This document shows positions 24,928-33,113 of a stretch of 64,000 bases of DNA, in pieces. The notes beneath the pieces were generated by a model that saw only the letters and a list, made by a program, of their open reading frames with translations, had not been told where the DNA came from and made no database searches. A program made the translations under genes and the position numbers. This DNA is from Bacteroidota bacterium (lineage in GTDB: Bacteria; Bacteroidota; Bacteroidia; Chitinophagales; Chitinophagaceae): assembly GCA_023437225.1 (NCBI GenBank), contig JAEZGS010000017.1:186001-250000 (forward strand), in the 5' to 3' direction. The stretch's first letter is position 1. Each line of letters starts with the position of its first letter.

Positions 24928-25395
24928 ATGAGAAAATTTATTGTTGTTTTGTTAATCGCCGTATGTTGTTTCAGTCGCCTAACTGCCCAAACAACCGAAG
25001 ATTCTGTCAAAGCGGTGGTAAATCGATTGTTTGAAGGAATGAAATCCGCTAACCCTGACATTATGAAAGAAGTATTTGCAGATAGTGCAATTCTTCAAAC
25101 TATCGCCAGAAGCAGGGAAGGAAAAATGGTTATCATGACCGATCATCCGTCCAAATTCATCCAGTCAGTCGGCTCGCTTAAGCCAGGTGCGGCGGATGAG
25201 CGCATTGAATTCGAAACTGTTCGCATCGACGGACCCCTTGCAATTGTATGGACTCCCTATCAGTTTTACTTCGATGGAAAGTTTAGCCATTGTGGCGTGA
25301 ACTCGTTTCAACTTGTACGCCTGAATGGTCAATGGAAAATTCAGTATCTGATAGACACACGCAGGAGGACAGGATGTGAGGGCGGCCAAAAATAA
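24928..25395 (+). CDS. secreted NTF2-like protein (putative lumazine-binding/SnoaL-like)
   Basis: 155 residues with signal peptide MRKFIVVLLIAVCCFSRLTAQ. The mature part is a cone-shaped alpha+beta fold of the NTF2/SnoaL superfamily: an N-terminal helix (EDSVKAVVNRLFEGMKSANP), then strands ending with AIVWTPYQFYFDGKFSHCGVN and FQLVRLNGQWKIQYLIDTRR, typical of the family. The fold is used by enzymes and by binding proteins, so no reaction can be named. The ATG was chosen for its signal peptide. Confidence 0.75.
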   Translation: MRKFIVVLLIAVCCFSRLTAQTTEDSVKAVVNRLFEGMKSANPDIMKEVFADSAILQTIARSREGKMVIMTDHPSKFIQSVGSLKPGAADERIEFETVRIDGPLAIVWTPYQFYFDGKFSHCGVNSFQLVRLNGQWKIQYLIDTRRRTGCEGGQK

Positions 25396-25408
25396 ACCGG
25401 CGCATTCA

Positions 25409-26716
25409 TCATTTTCTAACCCGGTATTTCTTCATCACCTTGGGGCTATTGAAGTAATCGTTCAGTTCCTCTTCACTTAAGCCTCGTGCAATTTCAAGTG
25501 GAATGTCGATGAGCTGCACCTGGATCTGTTTAAGTTCTTCCTTCAGTTTGTTCGTTTTTCTTGCAATGTCTGGATCTCTCTCGCCAACCACCGCGTTGTC
25601 CTGGACCATGAATTCGAGGCGTTTAATTGAAGAACGAACTAATCCAGCCTGGTTTTGATCGAACACCTTGGGCGGAGCCACCGCTTCTTTGATAGGTACT
25701 AACGAAACCCCGACACTTGGAAGGATCTTCCCGGTCTTCTGAGTAGAAGAGTTATCGGAATAGTTTAGAATGGTCCCGGTGAGAGTTGTTGTGGAACTTG
25801 TTATATCAAAGCCCGTTCTGGTAGACTTCGTTCTCTTTACACTCTTATCAAGCTGAATGAATGTGTACTTCAGCTGGAGTACATAGGTCTGTATGTTACG
25901 GGTAATGAGTTTGTGCTCTTCCACTGCAAGGGGATAGTTCAACGCGTTCTTCACAATGATGGTCACGTTTGCAGTATCTCTGACCATAAAACGTGTTGTA
26001 CCGACAAAACTCAATATAAGCGTACGTTGGTTGGGAGTTTTCTCGCCTGGGTTGTCACCTTCTTTTACAAAATCGAAGGCTGGGGACCATGTGAACACAT
26101 CGTTACAGCCATTAACCTGTGAATAGTTTCTCAAAGGCGTGTTAGAAAAGAAAGTGATGTATTCAATTGGAAAACTTCCGTTCTCACATTGCACTCTGAA
26201 GCTTACCGTGTCACCCTCCTCGACTGTCAGAGTATTGTTTATCGATGGCTTGACGCGAGAGGGAATGATGTCAGTATTGTAAAACTGTATAACAAAGGTT
26301 GTGTCGACCCGTTCGGTTGGATCGTTGAGATTCTGCACCCCTACGGCAACCCGATACTCAGTGTCGTACTTAAGTTTGCCGGAAAGGAAATAAGACTTTT
26401 CGGGCTTGAAGGTAAGGGTACCATTGTCCTTATTAATGCGAAGGCCAATCGGCGAGTTTCGTAGAAACCAGTAGTAATTTTTTTGATCGCGGTTTATCTC
26501 GAGTTGGTAATTGAGCGCCGAATCTACATGTAAAGTGAAGTATGGATTCAGATTCTTGATACGCAATGTACTATCAACCACCACTACATGGGTTGTGTCA
26601 TGTGCTGTTGGAATCGTGTCTGTTGCAGGCACCTGGGCTTTTGATGACAGGCTGACCGATAAAAGAAAGATCAAGATAAAAGCCGGATATGGACGGATCT
26701 GCGCTAATCTTCTCAT
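25409..26716 (-). CDS. secreted beta-rich protein of unknown function
   Basis: 435 residues. N-terminal hydrophobic signal (FILIFLLSVSLSSKAQ) and then a first domain with PIGLRINKDNGTLTFKPEKS, a pattern of bacterial Ig-like/cadherin-like repeats, and a second beta domain (VEEGDTVSFRVQCENG to VRDTANVTIIVKN). The C-terminal third (about 270-435) is rich in Thr/Ser and ends in a charged helical tail (RSSIKRLEFMVQDNAVVGERD, then LKEELKQIQVQLIDIPLEIARG). The family was not recognised. It looks extracellular or periplasmic, with Ig-like domains. It is preceded by the terminator of hsp20, so it needs its own promoter in a gap of less than 100 bases. Confidence 0.7.
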   Translation of the reverse strand: MRRLAQIRPYPAFILIFLLSVSLSSKAQVPATDTIPTAHDTTHVVVVDSTLRIKNLNPYFTLHVDSALNYQLEINRDQKNYYWFLRNSPIGLRINKDNGTLTFKPEKSYFLSGKLKYDTEYRVAVGVQNLNDPTERVDTTFVIQFYNTDIIPSRVKPSINNTLTVEEGDTVSFRVQCENGSFPIEYITFFSNTPLRNYSQVNGCNDVFTWSPAFDFVKEGDNPGEKTPNQRTLILSFVGTTRFMVRDTANVTIIVKNALNYPLAVEEHKLITRNIQTYVLQLKYTFIQLDKSVKRTKSTRTGFDITSSTTTLTGTILNYSDNSSTQKTGKILPSVGVSLVPIKEAVAPPKVFDQNQAGLVRSSIKRLEFMVQDNAVVGERDPDIARKTNKLKEELKQIQVQLIDIPLEIARGLSEEELNDYFNSPKVMKKYRVRK

Positions 26717-26743
26717 GGTGGCCGAAGTTACAGCAAACGGCAG

Positions 26744-26780
26744 AAAAAATGCCATCTCCCTTGTTGGAGACGGCATTTTT
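26744..26780. terminator. terminator of the Hsp20 gene (possibly bidirectional)
   Basis: AAAAATGCC-A-TCTCC / GGAGA-C-GGCATTTTT, 14-bp stem with one mismatch and a 6-base loop. On the minus strand the left A-run becomes the terminal T-run. Confidence 0.8.
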
Positions 26781-26811
26781 AACCAAATTCAAATGACTGG
26801 ACACAATTCAC

Positions 26812-27228
26812 TTAGCTAATAGTGATTTCTTTCACCGTCGGCTTCAGCTCTTCTTTTTTCGGCAAAGACAGATAAAGGATCCCGTTCTCATATTTCGCAG
26901 AAACTTTTTCCGAGTCAACAGATTCATCAAGACTAAATACGCGCTTAAAAGAATTCAAATTAAATTCTCTCCGGATCAGCTTCCTGTTTTCATCTTTTGA
27001 TTCCTTGCTGTCCAGGGCAATTGTCAACAAATCCTTTTCCACCGATATTTTAATGTCTTCTTTTGAATAACCTGGAACTTTCATTTCAAGAAGGTACTCG
27101 TTCTGTAATTCAAAAATATTGGTAGCGGGACCTTTTGTTGGTACAGACGCCTTGTCGAACACAAAGGGAAACAAGGAATCTGAAAGCGATGGATAACTTG
27201 CAGGATGTTTAAATGTTACTAGTGCCAT
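26812..27228 (-). CDS. small heat shock protein, Hsp20/alpha-crystallin family
   Basis: 138 residues. Alpha-crystallin domain about 38-125 with NEYLLEMKVPGYSKEDIKISVEKDLLTIAL and the C-terminal signature AKYENGILYLSLPKKEELKP. It ends in the I-x-I-type tail KEITIS, used for oligomer assembly. ATP-independent holdase in the cytoplasm. The longest open frame extends about 70 codons upstream, but that part has no family match, so the ATG at 27228 (MALVTFKHP) was chosen. Divergent from the bacilliredoxin gene. Confidence 0.9.
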   Translation of the reverse strand: MALVTFKHPASYPSLSDSLFPFVFDKASVPTKGPATNIFELQNEYLLEMKVPGYSKEDIKISVEKDLLTIALDSKESKDENRKLIRREFNLNSFKRVFSLDESVDSEKVSAKYENGILYLSLPKKEELKPTVKEITIS

Positions 27229-27392
27229 GATATGGGTTTTTATGTTTTTTGTTTTCCTGGATGGTTCAAACAATATACCGATGCCGTTTTTACTGCTATT
27301 GAGGCAGTTGTGAAAGAATATATATGACAGACTGACACCTCGGGCGCGATGGCTGATGTCAAACAGGCGTTCAGAACGGTTAAAAAGTTTCG

Positions 27393-27400
27393 TAGATTTG
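27393..27400 (+). promoter_or_regulatory. Bacteroidota -7 box of the bacilliredoxin gene
   Basis: TAGATTTG, a perfect TAnnTTTG, 22 bases before the ATG at 27423. The remaining 27229-27390 gap toward hsp20 shows nothing else I can name. Confidence 0.5.
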
Positions 27401-27422
27401 CTTTTAATAAAGAACCAAACGT

Positions 27423-27839
27423 ATGTATCCAGAACAGATAGTAATCCCAATGAAAGAAGAGCTGACAGAGAATGGCTTTTCTGAGTTGCTGACCGCTACA
27501 GATGTAGAAGGTCAGTTAAAGAAAGAAGGAACAACGCTGGTGATGATCAACTCAGTCTGCGGATGTTCTGCAGGCTCTGCCCGTCCCGGTGTATTAATGG
27601 CCGTTCATAATTCGTCCAAAAAACCTGATTATCTTACAACAAGCTTCGCCGGTTTTGATGTAGAGGCGGTTAACAAGATTCGTGAGAACCTGTTGCCTTA
27701 CCCTCCTTCATCACCTGCGATCGCATTATTTAAGAATGGTGAGCTTGTACATTTCATTGAAAGGCATCAGATCGAAGGTCGGTCTGCACAAATGATCGCT
27801 CAAAACCTTATGTCTGCATTCGAAGAATATTGTGCTTAA
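27423..27839 (+). CDS. BrxA/BrxB-family bacilliredoxin (YphP/YqiW)
   Basis: 138 residues with a thioredoxin-like fold. The redox motif is CGC in NSVCGCSAGSARPG, characteristic of the family (DUF1094). The C-terminal part has PYPPSSPAIALFKNGELVHFIERHQIEG, the usual strand near the cis-Pro loop. In Firmicutes such proteins remove bacillithiol from oxidised proteins; Bacteroidota carry them too, though the thiol partner here is not known. The gene is monocistronic, with -7 box and terminator. Confidence 0.88.
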   Translation: MYPEQIVIPMKEELTENGFSELLTATDVEGQLKKEGTTLVMINSVCGCSAGSARPGVLMAVHNSSKKPDYLTTSFAGFDVEAVNKIRENLLPYPPSSPAIALFKNGELVHFIERHQIEGRSAQMIAQNLMSAFEEYCA

Positions 27840-27876
27840 GAATTTGCTGACTTGTTCAGCTTTGTTCATAGTGAAG

Positions 27877-27906
27877 ACCCTCCTATTCCTGGGAGGGTAT
27901 TTTTTT
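27877..27906 (+). terminator. terminator of the bacilliredoxin gene
   Basis: ACCCTCC / GGAGGGT, 7-bp stem with 8-base loop, followed by ATTTTTTTG. Confidence 0.88.
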
Positions 27907-27957
27907 GTCGTTTCTTTCTTATCATTGCAATTCATTTTTTGAAACTTAAACGCGTTC

Positions 27958-29250
27958 ATGTATCCTAACCTCTACTATGCTTTTCGCGATCTTTTTGGAG
28001 TAACTCTTCCCGGACTGCGTTTTATTAACTCATTTGGATTTTTTGTCGCCATTGCTTTCCTCGCTGGCGCGTGGGTGCTTACAAAGGAATTTAAAAGAAA
28101 GGAGAGAGAGGGTGTTTTCAAAGCTACAGACCAGCAAATTGTTGTTGGAGCTCCGGCATCGCTGAGCGAACTGATCAGCAATTTTGTGCTCGGATTTATT
28201 TTTGGATATAAGTTGGTTGGTTTATTTTTTCTTGACTCAAATGCTGCGGTGGACCCACAGGAGTTCGTTTTTTCATCACAGGGTAATTTACCTGCGGGAA
28301 TTATTTTGGGATTGTTATTCGCAGGGATCCGGTGGTATGAAAAAAACAAGACCAAGCTGTCAAAACCAGAAAAAAGAACGATTCGGATCTGGCCACATGA
28401 CAGGGTAGGAGACATTGTGGTATTTGCTGCGATATTTGGATTTCTCGGAGCGAAGATCTTTCATAACCTGGAGAACTGGAATGAATTTGTAAGAAATCCA
28501 GTTGAATCACTTCTTTCGTTCAGCGGCCTCACGTTCTACGGAGGTTTGATTTGTGCTGGTGCAGCGATCATTTATTATGCGCGAAAGCACAAAATTGGTT
28601 TAAGACATCTCGTTGATGCGTTTGCGCCAACGATGATGATTGCATATGCTATTGGCCGATTAGGCTGCCAGGTATCAGGCGACGGTGACTGGGGTATACT
28701 GAATAGTGCATACGTTTCAACTCCTGATGCTAAAATGGTAAGTTCTTCGCCGGAGAAATTCAGCCAGACACTACGCTTACACAGTGAGTTCTATACGAAA
28801 TCCTTCCAGGTAGATACCGTAGCTCAGGTGCCATTTAGACATGTAGCTGCTCCTTCGTGGATGCCCGATTGGTTGGTTGCTTATAACTTTCCTCACAATG
28901 TCATTAATGAAGGGGTGAATATTGTCGACTGCAGAGATCAATATTGCACGCATCTGCCGATTCCGGTGTTTCCAACTGCTTTTTATGAAACCCTTATTTG
29001 CACCATATTGTTCCTGGTTTTATGGTTTCTTCGAAAGCGATTGGCCATACCCGGAGCATTGTTTGCGATATACTTGATTTTCAACGGTTTTGAAAGATTT
29101 TTGATTGAAAAGATCCGGGTTAACACAAAATATGACCTCTTCGGACTGCATCCAACCCAGGCAGAAATCATCTCCTTTATAATGATTCTTACAGGCTTGG
29201 GGCTTCTTGTGTACTTACGAAAAATGCACAAGTCACACGTTAAAGCGTGA
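27958..29250 (+). CDS. lgt: prolipoprotein diacylglyceryl transferase
   Basis: Transfers diacylglycerol from phosphatidylglycerol to the lipobox Cys of prolipoproteins in the inner membrane. About seven hydrophobic helices are visible. The signature is AYAIGRLGCQVSGDGDWG (residues about 229-246), followed by a Bacteroidota-type extracytoplasmic insertion of about 90 residues (to about 335) with Cys residues (CRDQYC) before PVFPTAFYE. That last motif replaces the HPxQLYE motif of E. coli. The 430-residue length is long compared with about 290 in E. coli. It is relevant here because many predicted lipoproteins are encoded in the window. Confidence 0.9.
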   Translation: MYPNLYYAFRDLFGVTLPGLRFINSFGFFVAIAFLAGAWVLTKEFKRKEREGVFKATDQQIVVGAPASLSELISNFVLGFIFGYKLVGLFFLDSNAAVDPQEFVFSSQGNLPAGIILGLLFAGIRWYEKNKTKLSKPEKRTIRIWPHDRVGDIVVFAAIFGFLGAKIFHNLENWNEFVRNPVESLLSFSGLTFYGGLICAGAAIIYYARKHKIGLRHLVDAFAPTMMIAYAIGRLGCQVSGDGDWGILNSAYVSTPDAKMVSSSPEKFSQTLRLHSEFYTKSFQVDTVAQVPFRHVAAPSWMPDWLVAYNFPHNVINEGVNIVDCRDQYCTHLPIPVFPTAFYETLICTILFLVLWFLRKRLAIPGALFAIYLIFNGFERFLIEKIRVNTKYDLFGLHPTQAEIISFIMILTGLGLLVYLRKMHKSHVKA

Positions 29251-29412
29251 TCCTCCCGTTTAACGCCATTTTTTTCCACTCATCACAAACACACCTGGCT
29301 CTGTAACCTGGGCGGCGCTCTTGCGTCACATTCCCTCGAAAGCGATTATTTCCAGATATCACTATAATCCGCCTTCTGACACAATCCACTGTACCTTGTT
29401 TTACATAGTACC

Positions 29413-29420
29413 TACTTTTG
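29413..29420 (+). promoter_or_regulatory. Bacteroidota -7 box of the OM beta-barrel gene
   Basis: TACTTTTG, a perfect TAnnTTTG, 46 bases before the ATG at 29467. Nothing else was recognised in the 216-base gap. Confidence 0.5.
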
Positions 29421-29466
29421 GAATGTAAGCAGCTAAACAAAGTACTCAATCTACAAAACCTCGATA

Positions 29467-31929
29467 ATGAAAAAGATTTACGTCCTGTTCGCAACGATTT
29501 TAGCGTTTGCGTTTACCAGCCAGGCTCAAACCAAAACCAACATTTCAGGCGCTATAGCCGATAAGTCCGAAAAGCCAGTTGTGGCTGCTACTGTTAGTTT
29601 ATTGAAGCCCAAAGATTCATCCGTTATACGTGTGACTGCGTCAAACGAGTCGGGTCACTTCGTAGTTCGCGATGTGGTGTCAGGCGAGTACCTAGTTATG
29701 ATTTCGGGCGTGGGGCTTCAAACCACTTATTCTGCTCCGTTCCTGGTTAATGGCGCTCCTGTTGAGTTGCCAAAATTTAAATTGGAAAATGCAACCAAGG
29801 ACCTTAAGCAGGTAACAGTGGTAGGCCGCAAACCAATGATCGAACAAAAGATCGACAGAATGGTGGTTAATGTTGATGCAGCCGTGTCAAATACAGGTAC
29901 CAATGCCCTGGAGGTTTTAGAAAAGTCCCCGGGTGTACAGGTTGACAAAGATGGTAATATCAGCCTGAAGGGAAAGCAGGGCGTCCTGATTCTCCTGGAC
30001 GGCCGTCCTACTTATCTTTCCGGCCAGGAGCTGGCCAATATGCTTAAGGGAATGCAATCTTCACAACTCGACCAGATTGAGATCATGACAAACCCTCCGG
30101 CGAAATATGATGCTGCTGGTAATTCAGGGGTTATAAATATCAAGACAAAGAAAAATAAGATGAAAGGCACAAACGGAAACGTTACCGTTGGGGTATCGCA
30201 GGGTTCTTATTTTCGAACCAATGAAAGCCTATCACTGAATTACAGGAATAACAAAGTGAACATATTTTCCAGTTACAGTTTCGGATGGTCAAACTTCTTT
30301 CAACAGCTCGACATTCATCGTAAATATTTCGAAGACAATCATTCCTTAAGGGCAATATTCGATCAGAGAAGTTTGATGCTCATGTCGCGTCAGAATCACA
30401 ATCTGAAGATCGGAATGGATTACACACTTACGAAAAAAACCACTTTGGGAGTTGTTGCATCAGGATTTTATAATCCGAGTGTAGAGAGAGGTTCTAACAC
30501 GAGCTACCTTAAGAATCCTGAGTTCGTTACTGATTCCATTGTGCAGGCATCGTCGAGAAGTGAAGAGTTGTGGAAAAACGTTAGCTTGAATCTCAATGCG
30601 CGTCATCAGTTTGATTCCACAGGCCGTGAGATAACAGCGGACTTCGACTACATCATGTATGACGCATCGAGCTTGCAGGATTTTACGAATTCGACATACA
30701 ATCCTAATTGGGTAAAAAAATATGATGAGCGTTTGAGAGGCGATCTACCGGTGGGCATCAATATATACACAGCTAAGGTTGATTACACTCATCCGTTGAA
30801 GAAGGAAGCCAAGCTTGAATTCGGGGTTAAAGCAAGCCATGTTGTTACGGAGAACCGCGCGAATTATTACGAGCTGATGAATCAAAACTGGGAAACTGAT
30901 TACAGGAAAACAAACCATTTTGATTATAATGAAAATGTATATGCTGCCTACCTGAATTTCAACAAGCAGATAACGAAGAAATTTGGAGTACAGACCGGAT
31001 TGAGATTTGAAAGCACTACTTACGAAGGCTTTCAGCACGGCAATCCAACCAGAGAAGACTCTTCTTTTCAAAGATCTTACAACAGTTGGTTCCCGACAGT
31101 ATACTTAAGCTATAAGGCTGGCAAGCATCATCAGTTTGGTTTGAACGTTGGAAGAAGAATTGATCGCCCGGCATACCAGGACATGAACCCCTTTCTTTTC
31201 TTTCTGGATAAATACACTTACGGACAGGGAAATCCATACTTGAAGCCACAATACTCCAACAACATTGAATTCAGTCACATATTCAAGGAATTCCTGACCA
31301 CTACACTCAACTATGGAATTACGAACGATATGTTTATTGAAACATTTGATCAGCCTGAACAGGTAGGTAATGAATATAATTACGCAACCATTGTGAGACA
31401 GGGTAATATTGGTCGAAGGGAGAATGCCGGTATTGCAGTGAATGTTCAAATGCCTGTTACCAAATGGTGGACTGCGATGATCTATTCAAACTATAATTAC
31501 AGCAAATTCCGTGGACCCGTGAATGGTGAAATGGTAGTTGCAGAGGCAGGTAACCTGATGTTCAACGTAAATAACCAATTTAAATTCAATAAAGGCTGGA
31601 GTGCAGAAATCAGCGGATGGTATCGTTCCAAAGGAATTGAAGGACAGCTTACAATCGATCCCATGGGACAATTCAACGTGGGTGTAGCGCGTCAGATCTT
31701 AAAGAATAAGGGCACTATCAAACTGAATGTTCGCGATCTTTTCTATACACAACAGGCGAAAGGATATATGAAGTTTGAATCGACTGAAGCATCATTCCGC
31801 AACTCACGAGATTCGCGTGTACTGAACCTGACTTTCTCTTACCGCTTTGGTAAAGCCATGAACGGAAATGGAAGCCAAAGGAAAAAGGGTGGTGCGAACG
31901 AAGAACAAAATCGCGTTAAGGCCGAATAA
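29467..31929 (+). CDS. TonB-dependent-receptor-like outer-membrane beta-barrel family protein
   Basis: 820 residues: signal peptide (MKKIYVLFATILAFAFTSQAQ), carboxypeptidase-regulatory-like domain (about 24-110), a plug-like domain (about 115-235; NALEVLEKSPGVQVDKDGNI, LLDGRPTYLSGQELANMLKG, PPAKYDAAGNSGVINIKTKK) and a long beta-barrel to residue about 800 (PF14905-like OMP_b-brl_3), ending in a short basic tail after FSYRFG. Such proteins are TonB-receptor relatives whose ligands are largely unknown. Unlike the receptor at 9.0-11.4 kb there is no partner gene; it has its own promoter and terminator. Confidence 0.88.
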   Translation: MKKIYVLFATILAFAFTSQAQTKTNISGAIADKSEKPVVAATVSLLKPKDSSVIRVTASNESGHFVVRDVVSGEYLVMISGVGLQTTYSAPFLVNGAPVELPKFKLENATKDLKQVTVVGRKPMIEQKIDRMVVNVDAAVSNTGTNALEVLEKSPGVQVDKDGNISLKGKQGVLILLDGRPTYLSGQELANMLKGMQSSQLDQIEIMTNPPAKYDAAGNSGVINIKTKKNKMKGTNGNVTVGVSQGSYFRTNESLSLNYRNNKVNIFSSYSFGWSNFFQQLDIHRKYFEDNHSLRAIFDQRSLMLMSRQNHNLKIGMDYTLTKKTTLGVVASGFYNPSVERGSNTSYLKNPEFVTDSIVQASSRSEELWKNVSLNLNARHQFDSTGREITADFDYIMYDASSLQDFTNSTYNPNWVKKYDERLRGDLPVGINIYTAKVDYTHPLKKEAKLEFGVKASHVVTENRANYYELMNQNWETDYRKTNHFDYNENVYAAYLNFNKQITKKFGVQTGLRFESTTYEGFQHGNPTREDSSFQRSYNSWFPTVYLSYKAGKHHQFGLNVGRRIDRPAYQDMNPFLFFLDKYTYGQGNPYLKPQYSNNIEFSHIFKEFLTTTLNYGITNDMFIETFDQPEQVGNEYNYATIVRQGNIGRRENAGIAVNVQMPVTKWWTAMIYSNYNYSKFRGPVNGEMVVAEAGNLMFNVNNQFKFNKGWSAEISGWYRSKGIEGQLTIDPMGQFNVGVARQILKNKGTIKLNVRDLFYTQQAKGYMKFESTEASFRNSRDSRVLNLTFSYRFGKAMNGNGSQRKKGGANEEQNRVKAE

Positions 31930-31954
31930 TTCAATCCCTCACTATATATAAAGG

Positions 31955-31980
31955 TGCCCCGGAAACGGGGCATTTTCGTT
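31955..31980 (+). terminator. terminator of the OM barrel gene
   Basis: TGCCCCG / CGGGGCA, 7-bp stem closed by a GAAA tetraloop, followed by TTTTCGTT. Confidence 0.88.
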
Positions 31981-32050
31981 GGCATGGAAATTTAGTTTCA
32001 TTGAGTGGATACAGGACAGATAACATAGAGTTGTCATAAAAAAAAGACCC

Positions 32051-32122
32051 ATGAAAAAACTAATACTTGTTGCAATCGTACTCTGCTATATTGTAGGTTG
32101 TGGAGCTTCTTACATGATATGA
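32051..32122 (+). CDS. 23-residue predicted lipoprotein
   Basis: Starts with MKKLILVAIVLCYIVGC and ends GASYMI. A Lys-Lys N-region, a hydrophobic stretch and lipobox IVGC are visible, so the mature peptide would be only CGASYMI bound to lipid. It is flanked by a terminator on the left (31955-31980) and has its own perfect terminator two bases after its stop, so it is an independent transcription unit. That context, plus the well-formed lipoprotein signal, makes a real gene likely, though the size allows chance. Function unknown; tiny lipoproteins of this shape in other bacteria include entericidin-like and colicin-lysis-like peptides. Confidence 0.6.
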   Translation: MKKLILVAIVLCYIVGCGASYMI

Positions 32123-32124
32123 TC

Positions 32125-32158
32125 AAAGTCCCTGTTTGTGCAGGGACTTTTTCTTTTT
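32125..32158 (+). terminator. terminator of the tiny lipoprotein gene
   Basis: AAAGTCCCTG / CAGGGACTTT, perfect 10-bp stem, 6-base loop TTTGTG, followed by TTCTTTTTC. Confidence 0.88.
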
Positions 32159-32165
32159 CGTTTCT

Positions 32166-32173
32166 TACATTTG
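32166..32173 (+). promoter_or_regulatory. Bacteroidota -7 box of the YajQ-family gene
   Basis: TACATTTG, a perfect TAnnTTTG, 22 bases before the ATG at 32196. Confidence 0.55.
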
Positions 32174-32195
32174 CTGGTAACCAGAACTTTCATTT

Positions 32196-32687
32196 ATGCC
32201 TTCATTTGATATTGTTAGCAAAGTTGACGTACAGGCACTTGATAATGCTGTCAACGTTGTTCGAAAGGAGATTGTGAATCGGTTTGATTTCAAGGATTCT
32301 CCGGTATCGATCGAATTAAATAAAAAGGATTTTAACCTCGTAATTGAAACTGAGGACGACATGAAGATGCGTCAACTGATGGATGTGCTTATCAACCGTG
32401 CGCACAAGCAAGGTATTGCTCCAACTGCTTTTGACGTTTCAAAAGAAGCATATCCGAGCGGTAAGATCATCCGAAAAGAAGTTTCGGTTCGAAATGGCAT
32501 TAAGCAGGAAGATGCTAAAAAGATCACCAAACTGATCAAAGAAAGCGGTCTTAAGGTGCAGGCGCAGATCCAGGACGATCTGATACGGGTGACCGGCAAG
32601 AAGATCGATGATCTTCAGGATGTTATAAAGTTATGCCAGCAGGCGGAACTCGAGCTGCCCCTGCAATACATCAACATGCGAAGCTAG
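32196..32687 (+). CDS. yajQ: YajQ-family nucleotide-binding protein
   Basis: 163 residues, the normal length, with MPSFDIVSKVDVQALDNAVN at the start, EIVNRFDFKDSPVSIEL, the basic middle block SGKIIRKEVSVRNGIKQEDAKKITKLIK and the C-terminal ELPLQYINMR. Members bind nucleotides; in Xanthomonas a homologue binds cyclic di-GMP. The cellular role here is not known. Confidence 0.95.
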   Translation: MPSFDIVSKVDVQALDNAVNVVRKEIVNRFDFKDSPVSIELNKKDFNLVIETEDDMKMRQLMDVLINRAHKQGIAPTAFDVSKEAYPSGKIIRKEVSVRNGIKQEDAKKITKLIKESGLKVQAQIQDDLIRVTGKKIDDLQDVIKLCQQAELELPLQYINMRS

Positions 32688-32698
32688 TTCGGAGTAAA

Positions 32699-32730
32699 TT
32701 TGGTAAAACGCCACGTGATGCCTAATTTTG
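32699..32730 (+). promoter_or_regulatory. full Bacteroidota promoter of rpmE2
   Basis: -33 TTTG (32699-32702), 20-base spacer, -7 TAATTTTG (32723-32730). Bases 32723-32740 match 17 of 18 in the rpmI promoter. Confidence 0.75.
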
Positions 32731-32785
32731 CGACCTATTTTTTAACCGTCACGGCAAAATCCGTGCGACCTTTCAAATAAATAAT
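32731..32785 (+). promoter_or_regulatory. rpmE2 leader with hairpin, possible regulatory region
   Basis: CACGG (32750-32754) and CCGTG (32761-32765) form a short stem, with the hexamer GCGACC on both sides (32730-32735 and 32765-32770). Ribosomal protein genes often carry such leaders for autoregulation; no known family was recognised. Confidence 0.35.
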
Positions 32786-33037
32786 ATGAAAAAGGGCATC
32801 CATCCCGGTGGTTACCGGTTAGTAGTTTTTAAAGACATGAGTAACGGCAATACCTTCCTCAGCCGTTCAACAGCAGCAACCAGGGAGACTATTACGTGGG
32901 AAGATGGTAATGAATACCCCGTTGTGAAATTGGAGATTTCCAATACATCGCACCCATTCTTTACCGGACAGAAAGTATTGGTTGATACTGCTGGTCGTAT
33001 CGACAAATTCAAGAAGCGTTACGAGAAGAAAAAATAG
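32786..33037 (+). CDS. rpmE2: 50S ribosomal protein L31, type B
   Basis: 83 residues. Starts MKKGIHPGGYRLVVFKD, has the type B insertion, and lacks the zinc-binding CxxC of type A. ISNTSHPFFTGQKVLVDTAGR is the conserved C-terminal block. Non-zinc L31 is used in zinc-poor conditions in organisms that have both forms. Monocistronic, with leader and terminator. Confidence 0.95.
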   Translation: MKKGIHPGGYRLVVFKDMSNGNTFLSRSTAATRETITWEDGNEYPVVKLEISNTSHPFFTGQKVLVDTAGRIDKFKKRYEKKK

Positions 33038-33060
33038 TTTTTCAACGCTCTAATATTATT

Positions 33061-33088
33061 TCCCCTCCATTGTGAGGGGATTTTTTTT
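33061..33088 (+). terminator. terminator of rpmE2
   Basis: TCCCCTC / GAGGGGA with 6-base loop followed by eight T. Confidence 0.9.
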
Positions 33089-33113
33089 GCAAGCATTGCC
33101 TTAGTTTTATACA

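Noticed and set aside
29240..29494. 84-codon minus-strand frame between lgt and the OM barrel gene
   Set aside because: Overlaps both neighbours and covers the promoter; composition is Arg/Cys-rich without pattern.
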